A stretch of 64,000 nucleotides of DNA from positions 28,522-92,521 of the forward strand of contig NZ_JPWA01000019.1 in the NCBI RefSeq assembly GCF_003326475.1. Direction: 5' to 3'. The DNA comes from Thalassospira xianhensis MCCC 1A02616. GTDB taxonomy: Bacteria > Pseudomonadota > Alphaproteobacteria > Rhodospirillales > Thalassospiraceae. Below the pieces are notes generated by a model, which had not been told where the DNA came from, ran no database searches, and was given only the letters and a program-made list of their open reading frames with translations. Position numbers and translations under genes: made by a program. Position 1 is the stretch's first letter; each line of letters starts with the position of its first letter. This document shows, one piece after another, positions 52,277-61,038 of the stretch.

Positions 52277-52305
52277 AAAAGCGGGGCATCAAACCCCGCT
52301 TTTTC
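52277..52305. terminator. Bidirectional intrinsic terminator
   Basis: AAAAGCGGGG and CCCCGCTTTTT pair with a seven-base loop, with A/T tracts on both sides, between converging nnrS and the quinone oxidoreductase gene. Confidence 0.9.
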
Positions 52306-52309
52306 GTTT

Positions 52310-53281
52310 TCAGGGCAACAGGATCGTCGCCCCGGTGGTTTGCCGTGTTTCAAGACGATGATGCGCCAAAGCAGCATCGACCAGTTTCAGGCGGTTCGGT
52401 GCCGGTATTTTCACAGCCCCGCTGGCGATGACGTCAAACAGGTCCCGGCTCATGTCAATCATGTCCTCGCGCTTTGCGATATGGGTCGGCAGCAACGGCC
52501 AGGTGGTAAACAGGGATCCTTTGGCGGCCAGGGTCATGATATCAAATGACGGGATCGGGCCGGACGCGGTGCCGAAACTGACGAAATACCCAAACGGGCG
52601 CAGGCAATCGAGCGATGCGGGAAATGTCGCCTTGCCAATCCCGTCATAAACAACGTCGCATCCGCGTCCCTTGGTGATTTCCTGCACCCGCGCCACGAAA
52701 TCATCGGTCGTATAGTCAATCACATGATCGCAACCATTTAGGTGCACCAGCTCCGCCTTCTGCCTTGAGCCAACCGTGCCGATCACAGTCGCCCCCAGAT
52801 GCTTCGCCCACTGGGTGGCGATCTGCCCCACCCCGCCAGCGGCAGCATGGATCAGGACAGTGTCACCGGGTTTGACCAGATAGGTCCGGCGCAACAGATA
52901 TTGCGCGGTCAGCCCCTTGAGCATCACGGATGCCGCCATTTCATACGATATGGCATCAGGCAGATGCACGGCAACGCGGGCGGGAACATTGTGTTCCGCG
53001 CCATAGGCACCGGGCGCCTCGACATAGGCAACCCGGTCCCCAATGGCAAATTCATCGACGCCATCGCCCAGCGCAACAACCTCTCCCGCGCCTTCCTTGC
53101 CCGGTATGAACGGTAATTCGGGGACGGGATAGGCACCGGTCCGCATATAAATATCGATAAAGTTAACACCGATAGCATGATTACGGACCCGGACTTCGCC
53201 CGGGCCGGGTTGGCGAATTTCGATATTTTCATATTGCAGGACGTCCGGCCCGCCATGCCGGTGAAATCGAATGGCTTTCAT
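52310..53281 (-). CDS. NADPH:quinone oxidoreductase (zeta-crystallin type)
   Basis: A 323-residue MDR-superfamily enzyme without structural or catalytic zinc ligands. Features are KAIRFHRHGGPDVLQYE, GVNFIDIYMRTGAYP, FIPGKEGAGEVVALGDGV, the nucleotide motif IHAAAGGVGQIATQWAKHLGA (about 147-167) and DVVYDGIGKATF. It should reduce quinones with NADPH in the cytoplasm. It is divergent from a LysR gene, with a dyad between the two starts. Confidence 0.92.
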   Translation of the reverse strand: MKAIRFHRHGGPDVLQYENIEIRQPGPGEVRVRNHAIGVNFIDIYMRTGAYPVPELPFIPGKEGAGEVVALGDGVDEFAIGDRVAYVEAPGAYGAEHNVPARVAVHLPDAISYEMAASVMLKGLTAQYLLRRTYLVKPGDTVLIHAAAGGVGQIATQWAKHLGATVIGTVGSRQKAELVHLNGCDHVIDYTTDDFVARVQEITKGRGCDVVYDGIGKATFPASLDCLRPFGYFVSFGTASGPIPSFDIMTLAAKGSLFTTWPLLPTHIAKREDMIDMSRDLFDVIASGAVKIPAPNRLKLVDAALAHHRLETRQTTGATILLP

Positions 53282-53357
53282 AGGGTATTCCCTTCATGTC
53301 ACGGGCCCGGCTGGGCCCGAATGGCTTGCATGAAAGGGATATAGCGCGATCAAAGAT

Positions 53358-53379
53358 ATCACTGTAGACTGATAGTGAT
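53358..53379. promoter_or_regulatory. Inverted repeat between qor and LysR genes
   Basis: ATCACT-N10-AGTGAT, perfect 6-bp arms, 21 bases before the LysR start and 77 bases before the quinone reductase start. A typical LysR binding-site position for divergent control. Confidence 0.5.
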
Positions 53380-53399
53380 GATAACAGAGTTCAAATATC

Positions 53400-54269
53400 A
53401 TGATATCTGATCAAATCAGTCCCGATCTTTTGCGCGCCTTCGTCGCGGTTTGCCAGCAAGGCAGCATGAGCCGTGTTGCAAGCCAGACCGGGCGCACCCA
53501 ATCCGCGCTAAGCATGCAGATCAAGCGCCTTGAAACCCTTCTGGAACGGCCCTTGTTACAGCGGACCGGGCGCGGTGTTATTCCAACGGCGGAGGGGGAA
53601 TTGTTTCTGGGTTATGCCACGCGCATTCTTGCCCTTAACGAAGAAGCCCATGCCCGCGTGCGCCAGACAGAAATCAGCGGCAATGTCCGCATCGGTCTGG
53701 CCGAGGAAGTCGCAACGGCGGCCCTGCCGGCGGCCCTTGGCCGGTTGCATCGTGCCCATCCCGACATCCGGCTTGATATCACGGTGCAAAGCAGTGTTGG
53801 TCTGGGGCAGCTTTGGGATGAACACGGGCTTGATTTGATGATCGTGCCAACGTCGGTGACCACGGCGGATGCGCAAACGGTCTGGAATGTCGAGATGCAC
53901 TGGGTCTGCGCCAGGGATCATGACATGGACTTCTCCCGCGCGCTTGACCTTGTCGCCTTTCCGTCAAGCTGCCCGTGGCGGCGGCGCATGGTGGAAAGTC
54001 TGGTGGCGGCGGGCATTGATCATCGCATGACAATGACCAGCCAAAGCATCACGGCCCTTCAGGCTGCAGTTGAAAATGGCATTGGTGTCGGGTTGCTACC
54101 CGCCGATGCGATCCGCCCCGCCACAATGCGGCTGTTCAAACCGCCTGCGGGCGTTCCCCATACCGTGACGGTACAATATGGCCTTTATGCCCATGACCGC
54201 AGGCCGCCGGTGGTTGATGCAGCACTTGGAATTTTAAGGCGCGAAACACCCGTTTCGCCAAACGATTGA
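53400..54269 (+). CDS. LysR-family transcriptional regulator
   Basis: A 289-residue LysR protein. HTH: PDLLRAFVAVCQQGSMSRVASQTGRTQSALSMQIKRLE (about 8-46), then LLQRTGRGVIPTAEG; effector domain from about 92 (ISGNVRIGLAEEVATAALPAAL) to the end. It is divergent from the quinone reductase gene and probably regulates it, possibly in response to redox-cycling compounds. Effector unknown. Confidence 0.9.
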   Translation: MISDQISPDLLRAFVAVCQQGSMSRVASQTGRTQSALSMQIKRLETLLERPLLQRTGRGVIPTAEGELFLGYATRILALNEEAHARVRQTEISGNVRIGLAEEVATAALPAALGRLHRAHPDIRLDITVQSSVGLGQLWDEHGLDLMIVPTSVTTADAQTVWNVEMHWVCARDHDMDFSRALDLVAFPSSCPWRRRMVESLVAAGIDHRMTMTSQSITALQAAVENGIGVGLLPADAIRPATMRLFKPPAGVPHTVTVQYGLYAHDRRPPVVDAALGILRRETPVSPND

Positions 54270-54282
54270 TCGGATTTGCCGC

Positions 54283-54747
54283 CTAGCCAAAATCAAACAG
54301 CGACAGGGTCGGGTTGGATTTGATGTATTCGACCTGTCCCTTGTCCGCATCGCCGGTGCAGTGCCAGCCATTGTTTTCATAAAAGCGGTGCGCGCGGATT
54401 TTGGGGTCCGCATCGGTGGTTAGCGATATATCGTTGCAGCCTTGGGCAAACAGCCATTCTTCGGCCACGCGCAAAAGTGCTCTGCCCACCCCGCGGCCTT
54501 CGAAATCGGGATCAACGAACAATGCCCATAATGTGGCCTCGAGCGGGATGGCAATGGCAAAGCCCGCCGCCGCGCCATCCAGATCGGCCACCCACATGCC
54601 ATAGCCATCGGCAAGCCATTTGCCAAAGGCGGCCTTGGTGATGCCGCGTTCCGCCAGCTGATCGACCGACAGATGGTTTTCGCGCACCCGGCTTCGGATG
54701 GCAAAAATGGCACTGACGTCAGAGGTGCTGGCTTTGCGGATTTTCAT
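54283..54747 (-). CDS. GNAT-family N-acetyltransferase
   Basis: A 154-residue single-domain acetyltransferase. IRKASTSDVSAIFAIRSRVRENH opens the fold; TLWALFVDPDFEGRGVGRALLRVAEEW contains the acetyl-CoA loop (GRGVGRA) and HRFYENNGW follows. It lies downstream of amrS on the same strand with a 73-base gap. Substrate unknown. Confidence 0.88.
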   Translation of the reverse strand: MKIRKASTSDVSAIFAIRSRVRENHLSVDQLAERGITKAAFGKWLADGYGMWVADLDGAAAGFAIAIPLEATLWALFVDPDFEGRGVGRALLRVAEEWLFAQGCNDISLTTDADPKIRAHRFYENNGWHCTGDADKGQVEYIKSNPTLSLFDFG

Positions 54748-54820
54748 GGGGTGATTTTGGGTCCAAACGAAACTGGCGGCAATTTAGCCTGCTTTGCCCG
54801 AAATGGAAGCAAAAACGCCA

Positions 54821-55936
54821 TCAGGATGGTGGTGCAGAACCCATAGTTGGCGCGACCAGACGCACCGGCTGGCGCTTTGGCCCCCAGGTGCCGGGACGTG
54901 GCTGGAAGACACCCGCACAATGGCTGCCGCAATGGGTGCAGGCCCCATGCGCATCAAGGTTCCAGTCCGATAACTGATACCAGTCCCGCCCGATCAGGAT
55001 GTGCCCGCAGTTATGGCAAAAGGTGCTTGAACCCGCCTTGTCATGAACATTACCGACATAAGCATACCGAATGCCGTTTTTCATCGCGATCTCTCGCGCC
55101 CGGATCAGGGTTGCGGGCGGGGTGCGCGGATGATCCATCATTTTCCAGTCGGGATGAAAGGCGGTGAAATGCATCGGCACGTCGGGGCCAAGTTCACCCG
55201 CCACCCATGATGTCATTTCATCGAATTCCGCGTCGCTGTCATTCTCGCCGGGGATCACCAGATTGGTCAGTTCAAACCACACCCCGGTTTCATGTTTAAG
55301 ATATTGAAGCGTTTCCAGAACATCGGCCAGATGGGCGGAACAAAGCTTGTGATAGAAATCCTCGGTAAAGCCCTTGAGATCGACATTCGCCGCGTCCATA
55401 TGGCGGAAGAATTCCTCGCGGGCTTTATCCCCGATATAACCTGCCGTGACGGCGACGGTGCGAATGCCGGCTTCGCGGCAGGCTTGGGCCACATCCACCG
55501 CATATTCCAGAAAAATCACCGGATCGTTATAGGTAAAGGCGACTGCCGAACAGCCATATTCCTTCGCAGTTCTGGCGATCATTTCAGGCGTTGCGAGCGA
55601 TCCCAGCCTGTCCATTTCACGTGCCTTGGAAATCTCGTAATTCTGGCAGAACTTGCAGGTCAGATTACAGCCAGCCGTGCCAAAGGACAGGATCGGGGTA
55701 CCGGGCAGGAAATGGTTGAGCGGCTTTTTTTCGATCGGATCAATGCAAAAGCCCGATGACCGGCCCCATGTGGTCAAAACCACCTGATCACCCTCGCGTG
55801 CCCGGACAAAACACAGGCCACGCTGCCCGTCCTGCAGCTTGCAAAAGCGCGGGCAGACATCGCACTGGATACGGCCATCCTCAAGATGGTGCCAGTAGCG
55901 GCCGGGAACGGTATCGATTGCATTGTTCGCTTGCAT
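54821..55936 (-). CDS. amrS: AmmeMemoRadiSam system radical SAM enzyme
   Basis: A 371-residue radical SAM protein. An N-terminal zinc-like motif CDVCPRFCKL and GLCFVRAREG precede the radical SAM cluster CNLTCKFCQN (about 90-99). A C-terminal Cys-rich ribbon (FCHNCGHILIG, CTHCGSHCAG) may bind a second metal. AmrS co-occurs with AMMECR1 and MEMO1 homologues across prokaryotes; the chemistry is unresolved in my knowledge, though Cys-rich extensions suggest a modification on a macromolecule or cofactor. Its natural partner, the AmrB-AmrA fusion, is divergent 1 kb away, separated by an Abi_C-type gene. Confidence 0.92.
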   Translation of the reverse strand: MQANNAIDTVPGRYWHHLEDGRIQCDVCPRFCKLQDGQRGLCFVRAREGDQVVLTTWGRSSGFCIDPIEKKPLNHFLPGTPILSFGTAGCNLTCKFCQNYEISKAREMDRLGSLATPEMIARTAKEYGCSAVAFTYNDPVIFLEYAVDVAQACREAGIRTVAVTAGYIGDKAREEFFRHMDAANVDLKGFTEDFYHKLCSAHLADVLETLQYLKHETGVWFELTNLVIPGENDSDAEFDEMTSWVAGELGPDVPMHFTAFHPDWKMMDHPRTPPATLIRAREIAMKNGIRYAYVGNVHDKAGSSTFCHNCGHILIGRDWYQLSDWNLDAHGACTHCGSHCAGVFQPRPGTWGPKRQPVRLVAPTMGSAPPS

Positions 55937-56028
55937 AAATGCAGAAAACCTTATTTTCCGGAGCGCCTGTTAGGTTATCATTTAGTGATCAATACACGAA
56001 AAGCGAAAACCAATCGGGAAAATGTCCA

Positions 56029-56910
56029 ATGCTATTCTTTGAAAGAATGAAAACACAACGCGGAGAGTGGCCGAAGACCTTTGAGAAAAATCATTTTCCC
56101 GACAATGCCCGAACACAATGCTGGCAATTGCTTTCACCCAAAATCCGAAATTTTGAGATAATTGTTCGAATTTTGCGACACGCAGTTGGTGTATACAAAC
56201 TCAACAATGTGGGTTCACCGAGTGCATATTCATCTGAAAGATTCAATTACAGTGCAGAACTCCAAGCTTTTTTGCACAACGGGATGGATGGAGGAAGTTC
56301 GCCACAAGATATTGATTATGCGCTTACCACTATTGAGTTAATGGCTCAAAAGTCTGGTTATGACTCAGAAAATGCCATTGACGCGGTTAATTATAAGCTC
56401 CGATTAGCCGGAGTTGGATACAAGTATATAGATGGCCAGCTAATACCCGTTGATGACGAAGAACTAACAAATGACGCAGTTATTCCAACGATAAGCCTTT
56501 TGAATAGGGATGAATTCACAGATTCATACAATTATCTGCGTCAGGCTTTTAGTGATTACAAAGAAGGAACCAGTGAAAGTTCTCAGAACGCGATAGATAA
56601 TACGGTTAAAGCAGTTGAGGCTGCTCTCAAGATTATTCTCAAGAACCTCGGGATAATCTACGGCGACAAAGATACCTATATGCCATTAATACAAAAAGCG
56701 GCAGAAAACGGTCTATTTCCAGCGATTGCGTCCGACAAACTGGCACCTATAACCAATGAGTTAAAAGCACTAGGTGAAATCCGAAATAAAGAGGGCGGTC
56801 ACGGCGGTCCCGATAAAAAGGTTTCAGACAAGGCGGTTCGCCTTGCGATACATCATGCAACAGCCAACCTTCTATATATCGTTGAGTCATATCTGGAACG
56901 GAAACAATAA
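56029..56910 (+). CDS. Abortive-infection-type protein (Abi_C domain), probable phage defence
   Basis: A 293-residue cytoplasmic protein, visibly AT-richer than its neighbours. The start at MLFFERMKTQRGEW is tentative; a longer frame begins 30 codons earlier. The N-terminal half (1-150, FFERMKTQRGEW, FEIIVRILRHAVGV) resembles the AbiJ/STM4504-like region. The C-terminal 100 residues match the Abi_C pattern: NAIDNTVKAVEAALKIILKNLGI, ITNELKALGEIRNKEGGHGG and AIHHATANLLYIVES. Such proteins give abortive infection or sense phage RNA/RNase activity. Its AT bias, unrelated function and position inside a conserved locus indicate horizontal gain. Confidence 0.75.
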   Translation: MLFFERMKTQRGEWPKTFEKNHFPDNARTQCWQLLSPKIRNFEIIVRILRHAVGVYKLNNVGSPSAYSSERFNYSAELQAFLHNGMDGGSSPQDIDYALTTIELMAQKSGYDSENAIDAVNYKLRLAGVGYKYIDGQLIPVDDEELTNDAVIPTISLLNRDEFTDSYNYLRQAFSDYKEGTSESSQNAIDNTVKAVEAALKIILKNLGIIYGDKDTYMPLIQKAAENGLFPAIASDKLAPITNELKALGEIRNKEGGHGGPDKKVSDKAVRLAIHHATANLLYIVESYLERKQ

Positions 56911-56930
56911 GCCCTAACGCAGGAACATAA

Positions 56931-58418
56931 ATGCCCCTCATCCGCCCACCTGCCATTGCCGGAACGTTTTATCCCGCAGCACCCGATATGTTGCGCAGCG
57001 AGATTGACGGGTTGATCCATGCGGCGGTCGAGAGCCAGACGGAGAATGATACGCCAATCCCCAAGGCGATCATTGTGCCCCATGCCGGGCTGATGTTTTC
57101 GGGCACGATTGCCGGTTTGGGCTTTGCCACGGTTCGGGCATTAAAGGGCACGGTCAAACGGATCGTGATCATTGGCCCGGCACATCGCATGGCGTTTCAG
57201 GGGATTGCGATTGCCAAGGCGGAAGGGTTTGCCACACCACTTGGCGATGTGCACTGTGATCTGGCCGGATTGCAGGCGGCCCTTGCATGGCCGCAGGTGC
57301 AGGTCCTGGACGAGGCGCACACGCAAGAGCACGGGCTTGAGATCGAATTGCCGTTTATCCAGCGATTGTTTGGCGAAGATGCCGATATCGGGATTGTGCC
57401 CCTACTGGTCAGTCGATGCAGCGCATGGCAGGTGCATGAGGTGATCGAGGCCCTTTGGGGCGGGCCGGAAACCCTGATCGTGATTTCATCGGACCTGTCG
57501 CATTTTCATGATTACGATACCGCCAAACGCATCGACGACAATACGCGTGCAATGATCGAACGGTTTGACGCCGAAAGTATCACAAGCGGCGATGCGTGCG
57601 GCGCGTTGCCGGTTGCCGGAATGCTGATATCGGCGCGCAATCGCGGCATGCGGATCAGGACACTTGGTATGTGCAATTCCGGCGATGTGACGGGCGATAA
57701 ATCACGTGTGGTCGGCTATGGCGCGTGGGCGGTTTATGCGGGGTCAGAGGATATGCGCGAGGATGAAAAGACGAGCAAATCATCAGGCGGCTTTGTCGGC
57801 ATGACCGAAAAGCTTCTGGCCGATCACGGGGCCATGATGATTGATCTGGCGCGGCAATCGATCTGGCACGGGATCACGCATGGCGGGCCGCTTCGTATTG
57901 ATCCGGCATTGGTTTCACCCGAACTTCTGCAATCGGGTGCATGTTTTGTGACACTAAAGAAATCCGGCCAGCTTCGCGGCTGCATTGGATCGGTGATGGC
58001 GCATCGCGATCTTGCAACGGATCTGTGTGAAAATGCCTTCAAGGCCGGGTTTGGCGACCCGCGTTTTCCAGCCCTTCGCCAGGATGAATTGAATGACGAT
58101 CTGGAATTATCGATCTCGGTCCTTTCACCGCCGCGTGATTTTCCGTTTGAAAACGAGGCCGATCTGATCGCGAAACTGACACCCCATGAGGATGGCATTA
58201 TCCTGTCGGATGGCAATCATCGTGGCTTGTTCCTGCCGCAGGTGTGGGAGCAATTGCCCGATCCGGCGGATTTCGTGGCACAATTGAAACGCAAGGCCGG
58301 GCTTTCGACGGATCACTGGTCGGATCGCATGCGCGCCCAACGGTTTGTCACGCGCGGCATATCGGGCAAGGACATCACGCCCAGGGATTTCTGGCAGCAA
58401 TCGAACCCGATGCCATGA
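56931..58418 (+). CDS. Fused AmmeMemoRadiSam proteins B (MEMO1) and A (AMMECR1)
   Basis: A 495-residue fusion. Residues 1-270 are a MEMO1-like dioxygenase fold: RPPAIAGTFYPAAPDML, IIVPHAGLMFSG, VIIGPAHRMAF, and EHGLEIELPFIQRLFG with possible metal-binding His. Residues about 290-485 are an AMMECR1 domain: SGQLRGCIGSVMAHRDL carries the family's signature (LRGCIG), followed by FPALRQDELND and the closing GLFLPQVWEQ. Both halves normally occur as separate or fused proteins in this system. ATG follows AGGAACATAA; the stop overlaps the next start (ATGA). Confidence 0.92.
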   Translation: MPLIRPPAIAGTFYPAAPDMLRSEIDGLIHAAVESQTENDTPIPKAIIVPHAGLMFSGTIAGLGFATVRALKGTVKRIVIIGPAHRMAFQGIAIAKAEGFATPLGDVHCDLAGLQAALAWPQVQVLDEAHTQEHGLEIELPFIQRLFGEDADIGIVPLLVSRCSAWQVHEVIEALWGGPETLIVISSDLSHFHDYDTAKRIDDNTRAMIERFDAESITSGDACGALPVAGMLISARNRGMRIRTLGMCNSGDVTGDKSRVVGYGAWAVYAGSEDMREDEKTSKSSGGFVGMTEKLLADHGAMMIDLARQSIWHGITHGGPLRIDPALVSPELLQSGACFVTLKKSGQLRGCIGSVMAHRDLATDLCENAFKAGFGDPRFPALRQDELNDDLELSISVLSPPRDFPFENEADLIAKLTPHEDGIILSDGNHRGLFLPQVWEQLPDPADFVAQLKRKAGLSTDHWSDRMRAQRFVTRGISGKDITPRDFWQQSNPMP

Positions 58419-58795
58419 GCATTGCCGGATCAGACAACATCAATGCCCGTGATGCCCGTTATCGTTATTTCATTGAAAGCGTGATCGCGTGGGAAGGGGT
58501 TTGGGGGCTTTATGACAAGGGCTGGCTGTTGTGCCGCGGCAATGATGGCACCCGATATTGCCCGTTTTTCGCAAGCCATGACCATGCCGACGCATGGAAC
58601 GAGATTGCGCAAACCGGCTATGTCCCGACCGCCATCACCCTGGTTGAACTGACCGAAAATCTGTTGCCCGATCTTGCCCGGAACAGGATTGAACCCGGCA
58701 TTTCACCCACCGGCGATGATGGCCCGATCCTGCCAAGGCATTCGGCACTGCATGATGACTTGATGGTGGCGTTAAAGAAATCGATCACCGGCTAG
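58415..58795 (+). CDS. DUF2750 protein coupled to the MEMO1-AMMECR1 fusion
   Basis: A 126-residue protein. DUF2750-like order: RYRYFIESVIAWEGVWGLYDKGWLLCRGNDG, YCPFFASHDHADAW, and LVELTENLLPDLARNRI, then PTGDDG. Function unknown. It begins inside the end of the fusion gene (ATGA overlap), so it is translated from the same mRNA and may be an additional partner of the AmmeMemoRadiSam system. Its 3' end overlaps that of the converging GNAT gene by 11 bases. Confidence 0.8.
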   Translation: MSIAGSDNINARDARYRYFIESVIAWEGVWGLYDKGWLLCRGNDGTRYCPFFASHDHADAWNEIAQTGYVPTAITLVELTENLLPDLARNRIEPGISPTGDDGPILPRHSALHDDLMVALKKSITG

Positions 58796-59267
58796 GGATG
58801 TGGGACAGCGTTTTCGCAAAGCGCAGCTTTGGCAGGGCCCGTGCCCCATTGCGTTCATAAAACCGGGCAGCATCGATATTCCAGTCGGGCGTTTGCCATT
58901 CCATCCAGCCAAGGTTTTGCAGCCGTGCGAGATTTTCAAACGCGGCCAGCATCCGCGCGCCAAGCCCGGCCCCACGGCTTTGCGGCGCAAGGTAAAGACA
59001 ATCCAGATGCAGGAAGCAGGCGGCCTTCCATGTTGAAAATTCGATACTGGCCGCACCATAGCCGACCAGCTCCACACCCCTGCCCGCCACCATTACGCTC
59101 AGGTGGGCATCCGCGCCAAACAGATATCGGGGCAGGTTTTCGGCCAGATGGGCGCGATTGACCTTCTGGCGTTCAAAATCCGCGTGATCGGCAATCAGGT
59201 CAATCAGACGGGGCAGATCATCCGGGACGGCGGTGCGGATTTCATACGGCACTGGTGATGACGTCAT
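58785..59267 (-). CDS. GNAT-family N-acetyltransferase
   Basis: A 160-residue acetyltransferase: EIRTAVPDDLPRLIDLIADHADFERQ, FLHLDCLYLAPQSRGAGLGARMLAAFENLA with the SRGAGLG acetyl-CoA loop, and DAARFYERNGARALPKL. Its C-terminal coding end overlaps DUF2750 on the other strand. Substrate unknown. Confidence 0.88.
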   Translation of the reverse strand: MTSSPVPYEIRTAVPDDLPRLIDLIADHADFERQKVNRAHLAENLPRYLFGADAHLSVMVAGRGVELVGYGAASIEFSTWKAACFLHLDCLYLAPQSRGAGLGARMLAAFENLARLQNLGWMEWQTPDWNIDAARFYERNGARALPKLRFAKTLSHIPSR

Positions 59268-59294
59268 TGGTGCGATCCGGTGGCAAAGAATACG

Positions 59295-59327
59295 ATGGGC
59301 CGACAGGCAGCGATCCTGTCAGCCCAT
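59295..59327 (-). terminator. Hairpin after the rhodanese gene
   Basis: ATGGGC-C-GACAGG and CCTGTC-A-GCCCAT pair with one mismatch and a seven-base loop; on the minus strand a weak T-rich tract (ATTCTTT) follows. Probable terminator of the rhodanese gene. Confidence 0.5.
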
Positions 59328-59353
59328 ATTGGCGGGCGGTGGTTACCGTCAAA

Positions 59354-59755
59354 TCAAGCATCCGGTTCCGTAAGGCTGAACCCTTCGTCGATCCATCCGG
59401 TCACGCCACCAATCATCAGTTTGACCGGCAGGCCAAGGGCAGCCAGCCGACAGGCGGCCTTGTTGGCTCCATTGCAATGCGGACCGGCGCAATAAACCAC
59501 AAAGGTTTTGCCGGCGGGATATTCGGCCATGCGGCGTTCGGTCATCTTGCCATGCGGGATGTTGATCGCACCTTCGATATGGCCGCCGTGATACAGCGCG
59601 GGGGACCGGACATCGACAAGAATGAAATCATCAGCGCCTGATTGCAGGCTTGCATGCGTGTCCCAGCAATCAGTTTCAAATTGCAGCATCGCATCAAAAT
59701 GGGCGCGTGCGATATGCGACGGTGCGGGGGTGATTTCATTGATCAGGCTTTTCAT
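59354..59755 (-). CDS. Rhodanese-like sulfurtransferase
   Basis: A 133-residue single-domain rhodanese. DDFILVDVRSPALYHGGHIEGAINIPHG is the conserved core; the active loop is YCAGPHCNGANKAA, where the first Cys of CAGPHC would carry the persulfide. It starts at MKSLINEITP (GGAGCC upstream); a longer frame runs into the divergent regulator region. The FtrA-type regulator is divergent; the rhodanese/FtrA pairing is frequent and suggests a regulator-target relation. Confidence 0.88.
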   Translation of the reverse strand: MKSLINEITPAPSHIARAHFDAMLQFETDCWDTHASLQSGADDFILVDVRSPALYHGGHIEGAINIPHGKMTERRMAEYPAGKTFVVYCAGPHCNGANKAACRLAALGLPVKLMIGGVTGWIDEGFSLTEPDA

Positions 59756-59824
59756 TAGGGTGGCTCCGTTTTCAATCATCATGGGTGATGGGATGATCGT
59801 AACGATTGCCATTTTTTGCGATAG

Positions 59825-59838
59825 TGGCCAAAATGCCA
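59825..59838. promoter_or_regulatory. Candidate FtrA operator
   Basis: TGGC-N6-GCCA dyad in the rhodanese/ftrA intergenic region, 50 bases before the regulator start; a partial copy TTGCCATTTT lies just upstream. Confidence 0.4.
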
Positions 59839-59889
59839 TTATTCGGTAATTTTTCGCCAAACCGCATTTTAACGGAAACAAATCCGGTC

Positions 59890-60885
59890 ATGCTCGATCA
59901 TCGTGCCGCAGATATCAAACCAACCGACGCCCTGCACCATGTTGTGGTGCTGGCCTATGACGGGCTTTGCACATTTGAATTTGGCATAGCCCTGGAGGCA
60001 TTTGCCCTGCCCCGGCCGGAATTTGATTTTCCGTGGTATCGCTGTTCGATTGCGGGGATTGACCCGGAAATCCGGGCGATGGGCGGGTTTCGGGTGGCGA
60101 CCGATGCCGGGATCGAATTGATTGATCAGGCCGATACCGTGATCATCCCCGGCTGGCGCGGGGCGGATGTGATGCCCGATGCGGCACTTTGTGATGCGTT
60201 AAGGCGCGCTCATGCCCGCGGATGCCGGTTGGTAAGCATCTGTTCGGGTGTGTTTGTCTTGGCGGCAAGTGGTTTGCTGGCAAACGGTCGGGCGACGACG
60301 CATTGGCGATATACCGACCGGCTCCACGCGATGTATCCCGATATCGAGATTGTCGATGATGTTTTATATGTCGAAAACAGCCAGATCATCACATCGGCGG
60401 GCAGCAGTGCGGGGATTGATGCCTGTTTGCATGTGATCCGGTCCGATCATGGTGCACAGGTTGCCAATGTGGTCGCACGGAGGTTGGTGATGCCGCCCCA
60501 TCGTGATGGGGGACAGGCGCAATATGTCGAAGCACCGGTGCAGGAACGACCGGGCAAATCGATTGCAGCCGTTCTGGACTGGGCACGCGGCAAACTGGCC
60601 GAACCAATTGAAATCGGCGAAATGGCCGACTTTTCGGGACTAAGCGAAAGAACATTTTTGCGACGCTTCCGCGAAGGTACCGGCATGGCTCCGCTTAAAT
60701 GGCTGCGGCGTGAACGGGTTTTGCGGGCGATGAAATTGCTTGAAGAAACCAGTTTGCCGCTAGGTGACATTGCCGAGCAATGCGGGTTCCAGTCGATGGA
60801 AACATTTCGCATCGCGTTTCGCGATATCGCCCATGTGCCCCCGGCCCGCTATCGCAACCGGTTTCGGGTCAGTCAACCGGCGTGA
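59890..60885 (+). CDS. ftrA: FtrA/GlxA-type AraC regulator with DJ-1/PfpI domain
   Basis: A 331-residue regulator. Residues about 20-200 form a DJ-1/PfpI-like domain (VVVLAYDGLCTFEFGIALEAFALP, VIIPGWRG, CRLVSICSGVFVLAASGLL with the elbow cysteine). The C-terminal part is an AraC HTH (EIGEMADFSGLSERTFLRRFREGTG and PLGDIAEQCGFQSMETFRIAFR). FtrA-like proteins activate or repress small stress genes. ATG at MLDHRAADIKP. It is divergent from the rhodanese gene. Confidence 0.9.
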   Translation: MLDHRAADIKPTDALHHVVVLAYDGLCTFEFGIALEAFALPRPEFDFPWYRCSIAGIDPEIRAMGGFRVATDAGIELIDQADTVIIPGWRGADVMPDAALCDALRRAHARGCRLVSICSGVFVLAASGLLANGRATTHWRYTDRLHAMYPDIEIVDDVLYVENSQIITSAGSSAGIDACLHVIRSDHGAQVANVVARRLVMPPHRDGGQAQYVEAPVQERPGKSIAAVLDWARGKLAEPIEIGEMADFSGLSERTFLRRFREGTGMAPLKWLRRERVLRAMKLLEETSLPLGDIAEQCGFQSMETFRIAFRDIAHVPPARYRNRFRVSQPA

Positions 60886-61038
60886 CCGGGCATATCGTCC
60901 TGAGGGCAGATGATTGCGATGATGAACGTGAACAGGAAAGTGAACGTGATCTCGCCATAATGGGACGGTCTTACTGGACGTGATGGGCAAAATTCCCTAT
61001 GCCCTTTGCACGCAAAAGATTAACCAGACGAGATTGCC

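Noticed and set aside
55937..56930. Search for insertion sequence or tRNA attachment site around the AT-rich Abi_C gene
   Set aside because: No terminal inverted repeats, target duplication, integrase or tRNA could be seen, so no mobile element is annotated.
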